Part shown: piece by piece, positions 23,713 through 64,000 of the stretch
Layout of the letters: every line of letters begins with the position of its first letter
Position numbering within the stretch: the stretch's first letter is position 1
Assembly (NCBI GenBank): GCA_030544235.1
Contig: CM060484.1
Span: forward strand, 20,022,031-20,086,030
Direction: 5' to 3'
Length of the DNA: 64,000 nt
Origin: Lepturacanthus savala
Taxonomy: Eukaryota > Chordata > Actinopteri > Scombriformes > Trichiuridae
Program-made: the position numbers and the translations under genes
The notes under the pieces: model-generated
What the model was told of the DNA's origin: nothing
The model's database searches: none
The model's input: the letters and a program-made list of their open reading frames with translations, nothing else

Positions 23713-24357
23713 AAACAAATCATAAGCAAGTAAATAACAGTACATAAGTATTATGAGTTTATATAGTTAAAGTATTGGATCTATCTAAAGGAGATTTTTA
23801 AGCATAATAAGTTAATTCAGAAGTATAACTTAAATCTCTATAAAAATCTACATTGAAACAGCAGCTTTAACGCTCACTTCGCCAAACAATAATAATCCCG
23901 AAACCTTACTTCTTGTCCATCCACAGCTTCCGTAGTCACATGAATGGTTTGTTATGGTCGTGACTGCAACAGGAACCGCTTTTTAATCATGTAGCTTACA
24001 AACATATGACATCAAGGGACATTAACGTAGCATGTTATATTAGACAGCATTGTTTAATCCTTAAAACGACGCGTTACATCAAATAGTATCGATAAATTGG
24101 TCGTAAGGCAGCAAAACCATCGAAGCCTGCGTTTTGTGTTTACGTCAATGACCGGTGGTAACCTGAAGCTGTCACGTTAACGGTTAAACGTTAATGTAAG
24201 CGCTCACGGTGACGTTAGTTGTTTTGTGGTTTGTGTCCTTGTAAACATTCATGTTAAGATACGTTTTTTTTGTTTTATAGACGGAATAATATCTAAACTG
24301 GCTTCGTTCCTCTTTTCCAGTTGACGTTCTCTGAAAAAACAACGAAGAAGTGACGTC

Positions 24358-32329
<7,972 letters not shown>

Positions 32330-35300
32330 CCTTTGACCTTCCAGTCGCCACCTTAAGGAATGCAAGTTTGTTGTCGGTGGTTTTGTTTAGGCTTGGGCCG
32401 ATTTTTGATATATTGAAATATCATATGTGTGCTGGTTGCAATACTTTTCACAATATGAAACCACATATTTAATTACATTTAAAAAAATATATATTTTTAG
32501 TTTTTTTTTCATATTTTTGCACAGTATTAGACTGAGCTTCAATTCATAACACAACTAAGGCTGTAGAGAAAAAAAACTTGAACTTAAAGTAAAATAATAG
32601 TTATGTTGTTTTATTCTAATTTAAATTATTTATTAGTTTTTTTATTTTAATTTTGATTTTTTTTCCCTTCAATATTGCTGCATATCATGATATTACATTT
32701 TGGATATCGGCCTAAGTCTAATTTTGATTGTGTTTGTTATTGTGATGGTTTTTTGCCTTACGGATTATTTAAACAAGTATTCAATTTTTATTTTCCAACC
32801 CTAGTAAATACCTACGGTAGAGTATTAGGGCCACTGTGAATAAAATTTAAGGCGTAAAAAATGTTTTTAACAATGAGTTTCCTCAGAATTCTGACTTTCT
32901 CAAATGTGGAACAAATAACATTGATTTAAACATTTTTAAATTCATATTCATATTTAAACATTTATTTGTTCTACAAATGTTTTTTAACTAATTAATTGTT
33001 TTAATTTATTTATTCTAAAACAGAGTCAGAACTTTTTCTCAGAATCCTAAAGAAAATGATCAAGGAAATAAAAAAAAGAATATGAATACTTTTTGATTAT
33101 TAATATATACAAATATAAATATTTTTTACTGATTTTTCTTAATTCATTAAGAACTTCTGAGAATTTTTTTGAGGGGTGAAATATTTTTATACTTATTCTT
33201 TTAACCCTTAGATTTCTTTTCTCAGAATTCAGACTTTTTTTTTTTTTTCTTTTTACTGGCCCTAATACTCTTCCATAAATACCTCACCTCAGAAACAATG
33301 GGTGATTGTTTTATACAGTAAGACTTAGGTGAATTCGTCAAATCCTTTGTTTTCTAAAACCAAACAATATTTGTGTAACCAACCTATATGACCAAGAAAA
33401 GCAACAAATCCTCACATTTCTGCAGCTTAAAAGTGACGTGTGTGGTGTCATGTACTGGTCGTTCCTAGCTATGGGTCATGTGTTGTATTAAGGCGACTTG
33501 TTGGGTCATAGCGGGGACGTTGTTGGCTGCTGCTCTCTAAGCACCTTCAGCCCTCATTTCCTCTTCCTCTTCATGTTTGGTGTATAAGCCGGTTTCACGG
33601 CTCTTTGTAGAGATTTGGGTGATTTTTCAGCCCAAAGTCAAAGTAGCATAATTCACCAAAACCAAAGCAATCTTTGTAACATCTGCCCAATCACAACGAC
33701 TCTGCACCAAACTCTTTATCACCACGCTTTAACCGGCATTCTGTCTCCATTTAGAGACAACTTCATATTTAAACGCTTTAATTGTCTCTCACAATATATT
33801 TTTTTTATATTTTGACAGAACATTAAAATAAGACATCATAATCCAGAGCAAAATACATTAAGCTTTTCAAACAAACATGGTTGACTTGAAGTGACTGATG
33901 GAAAGCTGCTGTCACTTAAACGCATGAGGCAGTAAAATATTTTAAAACACACATTACAGTTCTCATGGACGATAGTTTTTCTTCTTCAAAAAATAATTTG
34001 TACCGTATATATCAGACCATCAGTGTCAGAGCTGAAAGAGACAAAGAATAGAAATCTCTGTGAGTGATGAAGGCTTATCATTACATAACAAGCACTTATA
34101 CAATCTGGTTCTGCCTCAGCAGACTCAAAGTGAGGCTGCCATCACGTCTAATTGGTATCATCACATTCCAGTCATTGCTGCTCACAGGAAAAAGGCGTGT
34201 TTGTCGGACATGTAAATCTGAAGTATTTAAATAGTCTTTGTGTAGAAATCCTCGTCGATTAGCAAAAATATCTTCTCGTGATCCGTTGAGAGCGTTAGTG
34301 AAACATTCAGAAGTGGAGCCACGTTTCAAGTTGCTGTAAAAAAAAAAAAAAGTGTTTTTTTTTTTTTCTTGTTTGTTTTGGAAATCATCCCTCCAACATA
34401 TAACACCCATAAAATAAAGGTTACACAAATGTAAAATACAAAGCAGAACTTATATATTGGCTGAGTATTTACATTAACAGCAGGTACATTAGGTAGTTTA
34501 CAGTGTATTGCAACAATAGCAGATCTAAACAGTGACACGTGACAAGATTAAGGCGTCAATTAAGACCATGATCATCAATAAAAATGACTATATCATAATC
34601 ATGAATACATTGAATGTGATCAGAGCTGTGACTGATGAACCATCTGATCCGATAACTAATAATCAGCTTCTGTCCTTTAATTCTTTAAAAACTTCGGTGT
34701 ACAAAACAGAAATTATCAAACGTGACTGACTCAAAACTCAAAAACACAGACCATAAAGCTCCATATACAGGTGCAACTCAAAATATTGAACTTTCACACT
34801 ATTATAATTATTTGAGTTACACCTGTATATCTTTGTAGCTATAAATCTTTTTTTTGGTTTTTGTTTTTTAAATAAAACACATATGGCTTTTCTTTTTTTT
34901 TTTTTTCTTTTTTTTTTTTTTTTGGAGAAGTAGGAGGTTCTTCCAACCAACTTTAGTTTCTGTGAAGATGACCAAAGAATAAAGAATAAGGCACCTGTAA
35001 AGAGCTCTGTGCCTTTGGTTAATACTGTAACATCTGGATTAACACAAACACTGTACATGCACTCATTCAGATGGAATTTTGGGACTGTTGATACCTAATG
35101 ATGATTCACCTATGGATATCTGCAAATCCTCTATTCTTACTGTATAAACTGATTCCTCAGTTTTTTCTTTGTTGCTGGCAATAGTGCTTTTCAATATTGT
35201 TTCAACTTCATGTGACAGAATTAAAAGAAAAAGTGCTGTAGCACCACTTTTCAAATATCTCCTTTTCTTGTTCATAAAGACTCACTTTTGATAAATTATT

Positions 35301-36386
35301 GTTTTCTACTTTACTCAATCGCATACTGGGTTAATTATTTCCTGCAGATTATTCTGACAGATTTCTGTAACACCCCCGTCTAGCCACTAGAGGGCAGACA
35401 CATCATTTAAATCTCAGCATCATGGCTGTTCTCTGGTTTAAAATGTTATCTCCAAATACATATCTCCCCCTAAAGAGACGAGCTGAGGTGAGTTGTGACA
35501 ATGGTTGTTTGAAATACAGTAAAACATCTGGAATGCCTGGTTTAAAAAGAAAATATAGATTATGTCATTGAATGACCATAACAATAGATATTTTTGATCT
35601 GTATCTGTGTGTGTGTGAAACCTGACTAGACTCTGATGCTTTAACTGTCTTGTAAGAACCTTTGATTGTTAAGAACTTGGTCCCTGACACACATCAAAGT
35701 GTCTCATGTTGCAGACTGTACACAGCTTGTGAAGAATCAACTATTCCAGCTCAGCAGCTGAACAGGTCGGCAGTTTGAAGGTGGAAGACTACTCCCACAC
35801 ATCCAGCGACGAGCATCAACAGATCTCTCTACAAAGGTGCTTCTTTTCAAATCAGTGCCTTTAGCTTTGGTTGCCATCTTTGTCACCACTTTGCTTTTAC
35901 AACGACGGGGTGCAGAATAAAATATTAGTGAAAAAAAAGAACAGCGTGAGTGAGACAAAAACTGTGAGAAAGCAAAAAGTAGCCAGAAGGAGGTCTATAA
36001 TGAAAATGTCTTGATTAGCTAAAGTGCAGGTTTGTGGTGTGTTACACTGTTGTACAGATTGTCAGGAGGAGTCCACACAGTTTCATAGAGGTGTGATTAG
36101 GAACAGGTGGGGTGGGGGGGTGGAAGGGTGGAGGGGCTCAAATGACAACCTGTTCTCCACTGAACCACACAAGAAAAGAGGCTGTGATTTGAGATGGAGA
36201 AACAGCATCTCAGTGACGTCGGCTCTCGGGTTGCCGCTTTGGTTCGGGGCCGCGAACGTGTCCAGGGGGGTCGCCTGAGAGGCCGCAGAGCTCCGTCCAA
36301 TCACAGCTGAAGAGACTTAATTGTTCCGCTGTGGGAGCCGCGCTCGCCGTCTCAGCCTGCTCGGCGTGATGGATGAGAGGAGGCCG
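32330..36386. other. WDR41-PDE8B tail-to-tail region (3' UTRs)
   Basis: The two genes converge, so this 4.06 kb should hold the WDR41 3' UTR (candidate AATAAA at 32839-32844) and, read leftwards, the PDE8B 3' UTR. No unambiguous PDE8B poly(A) signal was fixed; a weaker ATTAAA-type site on the minus strand lies at 34677-34682. A 58-bp TA-flanked palindromic element sits at 34768-34825. No further coding gene is seen. Confidence 0.55.
34768..34825. mobile_element. 58-bp TA-flanked palindromic mini-element
   Basis: CAGGTGCAACTCAAA at the left and TTTGAGTTACACCTG at the right are near-perfect inverted repeats, each bordered by TA (34766-34767, 34826-34827). It looks like a terminally reduced Tc1/mariner element. 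Confidence 0.6.
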
Positions 36387-61558
<25,172 letters not shown>

Positions 61559-64000
61559 CTGGCGGGAAAACAGAAAGCAGATTAAAAGTCAACAGGAGTT
61601 CATTTCATCCACACTTTGAGATCATAAGAAGTGGCTTGGACTCAGGTACAGAATAAACATGCGGGCAGATCGGGAGTGATGTCATTGCCACAAAAGAATC
61701 GCAGAACATTTCTGCACACCATGCACAACATCTGCTTCAGAGGTTTGACCGCGAAGCCACACCGCTGGAAGAAAGCACGGGAACGTGGCCAAGAGGTGGA
61801 GGAGGAGAGAAGACAGTGATGAAGGATATGAAAGGAGGAGCAGCGGGAACAAATGATGGCAGACATCATCGAGAGGTATGAGGAGGGGAAAAGGAAAGAC
61901 GAGGAGAAAAAAAAGTGACGAGGAGGAGAGGAACGAAAGAGCAATGAAGGAGCAGCTGCCAAACTGTGGTAATCAGGAGACAGCAGAGACAAATGGATCT
62001 GTTCCTTTACTTGGGGGAAATAATGAAGCACTTATAATAAATCACTCCACAAAATATATGGTGCTGGCTTTTAGTGTATCCAAGAACTCTTTATGGGTTA
62101 GTGCCGGACTAACATTAACTACAACCCCAAGAACTCTGCAGAAATACCGCCAATATTATAGCATTCACTTGTCTTAGCTGCAAATAATAAGGACTATGTG
62201 TATTTCACCAAGACTGAGAGAAGGTAGAAGGTTTAAAACATACAGAATGATGGTTGGAAGGTGTTCATACAGGCATCAAGACAACACATTAAACACTTCC
62301 ATCCATGGGAATCCCCATTCACAAAAGGCCTTTGTTACTACATTACAAATAACAAAACAATCCAGCTTTTAGAAGTTTTCTGAAATAATAGAAGCTTGGT
62401 TTTTATTTAAATGTCTTGATCTTGAACATCACTTTCGATTTCCCATGAAGGATTCTGACATGTTGGAAATGTCCTTGAGAGACTCAGTTTCATGCTGCGT
62501 TCATGTTTTGCCAAATATAGACACAGAAAAATATTTCCTGACGTCCGTGCACACGGGAATGTTTCGTACATAAGGGACAAACATAGCACAGACCAGTAAA
62601 ACCAGTATGAACTGCACATTTGTAGAGTTAATGGAGTGAGTGGGTTCATTTTTACAATCAAAGAGGTTTCTGAAAAGGGGCCAGGGGCTTTTTCTGTGGA
62701 AAAACATGGATAAGAAAAAAAAAAGATCTTTTGTCAAAATTCTAAGTCTGAAGTGTTCTTGCTTCTTTCAGGTTACCGACCAGCTTTCATTTCAAAAGAC
62801 ACACTTAATCTTTTGCAGTTCAGTCTAGTATCGCTTGTTAAATTTGAATAACCATTATCTGCTGCTCCCTTTTTGCAGAGAGGTGAGAAACCTTCTGAAC
62901 TCCTGTTTCCAGACAACAGTAAGTCAGAGCTGCAGCTTCAGGATGCAGACACCTGCAGAGTTTCCTGTGGACACCAGATGGCACCAACAAACCCTCCACT
63001 GGAGTCCTGAAGCTATTTACAGAGCAGCTCAAACACTACTGAAACCTGTTGTTTCAGTATCGATCATTGAAGTAAATAACTGTTAAGTATTCTCAGATTT
63101 TTTTTGGCCGATGTTTAAAAGGTCCACAGGTAGACATCCAGACATAAAAATAAAAAAAAATAATTAAAAAGGAAGTTTTTTTTATTTTATTTTTAGCACA
63201 ATTTCGAGACTAAATTAAAAATGTGAAGAATGAAGTAAATGTATAGAGAATGAAGTTGAACTTTGTAGAATAAAGTGGAATCAGTGTGTGCAGAGCGGCC
63301 GACATCGCTGTCAGCTGCTTGTGTTCAGCATCAATCAACTTGATCAATTGTCTTATTAAAACATATCCTCTCTGTGTTGCGCTCAGCTGTTACCATGGAT
63401 ACCGTTGAATCAATCCATTACAGCTATTTCCGTTTGCACAGATGAGGCTACTCTTCTCGGTTTGTGTGTTTTCTACTTATGAACATCAACACAACACATC
63501 GTTTGAGATGCACTAAATCGATTCTGAAGAAGAGTTTCACTAATTGATCTAAAAATGGTGTCATGTAAAAGCAGCTGTATGAGCCAATTTATTTTTTATT
63601 AATCATAAAATGTCAAATGTATTTAGACTTTATTTTTGAAAAACAAAAAATGTAAAAAAAAAATTTTCTTTTCCTTAACTTTATATCTGACTCTAATTCC
63701 ATATGACAGCATGAAACTAAGCTGGTTAGGTTAGCTTAACATCTGGTCTCAGGTAAAAAAAAACACTCACCTACCAGCACCTCTACAATACATGTTGTTT
63801 GTTTAATACACACAAAGAAGTGTAAATATGAGGAGTTGTGTGCAGGACTGTTTGTCGGCAGCAGAGGTGCTGGTGGCAGGTTTCACATCACTCTTCAGGT
63901 GTAGATTTATATTATATTTCTCACAAAAACATGAGACCAGTATCAATCTCTGCATCAGTTTTACTCCTGGCAGGAAGTGAAAACTCAAAACTTTTCCTCT
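61559..64000 (-). other. pde8b: PDE8B intron running off the right edge
   Basis: No PDE8B exon could be found here on the minus strand. The end of the window (63700-63980) carries CTACCAGCACCTCTAC and TTGTTTGTTTAATAC, resembling the middle of the same percomorph palindromic repeat seen at 16240 and 45116. The reading frames around 61640-62030 are low-complexity and unsupported. Confidence 0.6.
63700..63980. repeat. Fragment of a common percomorph palindromic repeat
   Basis: The words GGTTAGCTTAACA, CCTACCAGCACCTCTAC, TGTTTGTTTAATACAC and GACCAGTATCAATCTCTGC follow the order of a repeat family I recognise from other spiny-rayed fish. Diverged; from memory, not alignment. Confidence 0.4.

Larger units (their letters stand above)
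12419..24100. other. OTP-WDR41 intergenic region, no gene recognised
   Basis: About 11.7 kb without a supported gene. It contains TTAA-flanked elements (12855-13113, 18598-18853, 21592-21936), microsatellites, SINE fragments (20407-20582, 22107-22190), a CpG-rich island-like block (17800-18160), candidate conserved elements near 16830-17095 and 22440-22610, and two related repeat fragments at 23325-23390 and 23640-23712. Confidence 0.65.

Noticed and set aside
61642..62177. Frames of 99-129 aa with Glu/Arg-rich or Ser-rich character
   Set aside because: Low-complexity GA-rich sequence gives both; PDE8B phase and similarity exclude them as exons.
62830..63090. 83-aa plus-strand frame as a small gene
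   Set aside because: No recognisable domain, splice context or promoter; it lies in a PDE8B intron among decayed repeats.
63803..63988. Upstream PDE8B exon on the minus strand
   Set aside because: The translation does not resemble the receiver-like domain expected before RATKPSENTVIL, and the DNA matches a dispersed fish repeat.

Overview
The window is vertebrate nuclear DNA, most probably from a ray-finned (teleost) fish. Genes are split into short exons with GT-AG introns. Intergenic DNA is AT-rich and full of microsatellites, Tc1-like and TTAA-flanked miniature transposons and tRNA-like SINE fragments of the sort common in teleosts. The proteins are clear orthologues of vertebrate genes but diverged from mammals. 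There is no bacterial-type organisation, CRISPR array or viral gene.

Layout, left to right. (1) 503-583, + strand: the last coding exon of TBCA (tubulin cofactor A), with its 3' UTR. (2) 7820-11598, +: the complete three-exon homeobox gene OTP (orthopedia), 323 aa. (3) 24358-32329, +: the complete 13-exon WDR41 gene, 448 aa. (4) 61558 down to 36387, - strand: the last 19 coding exons of PDE8B (cAMP phosphodiesterase 8B), 693 codons covering the end of the N-terminal receiver-like region, the PAS domain and the whole catalytic domain. Its 5' exons lie beyond the right edge. Every exon junction was read by eye: all are GT-AG and all phases join without a frameshift. The order and orientations (TBCA, OTP, WDR41 in one direction, PDE8B convergent) match the human 5q13-q14 block as I know it.

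The genes do not form an operon or a shared pathway; the linkage is ancient synteny. OTP is a developmental regulator whose neighbourhood is expected to hold long-range enhancers. Several low-repeat, homeodomain-site-rich stretches between the genes, and inside WDR41 and PDE8B introns, are listed as low-confidence candidate conserved elements. The WDR41 start region carries two perfect CRE palindromes, one overlapping the ATG, next to the gene for a cAMP-degrading enzyme; this may be coincidence.

Mobile and repeated DNA explains most of the rest: a Tc1-like element with a second Tc1-like element nested inside it and the empty site preserved in another copy 20 kb away; five fragments of one SINE-like family, one with a perfect 13-bp target-site duplication; a pair of tRNA-like elements with (CA)n tails; TTAA-flanked palindromic elements; and a 1.5-kb array built on GAAATG in a PDE8B intron. 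I found no convincing new protein system. The most unusual structures are the GAAATG array with its internal duplication, and the nested transposons crowding the PDE8B catalytic exons.
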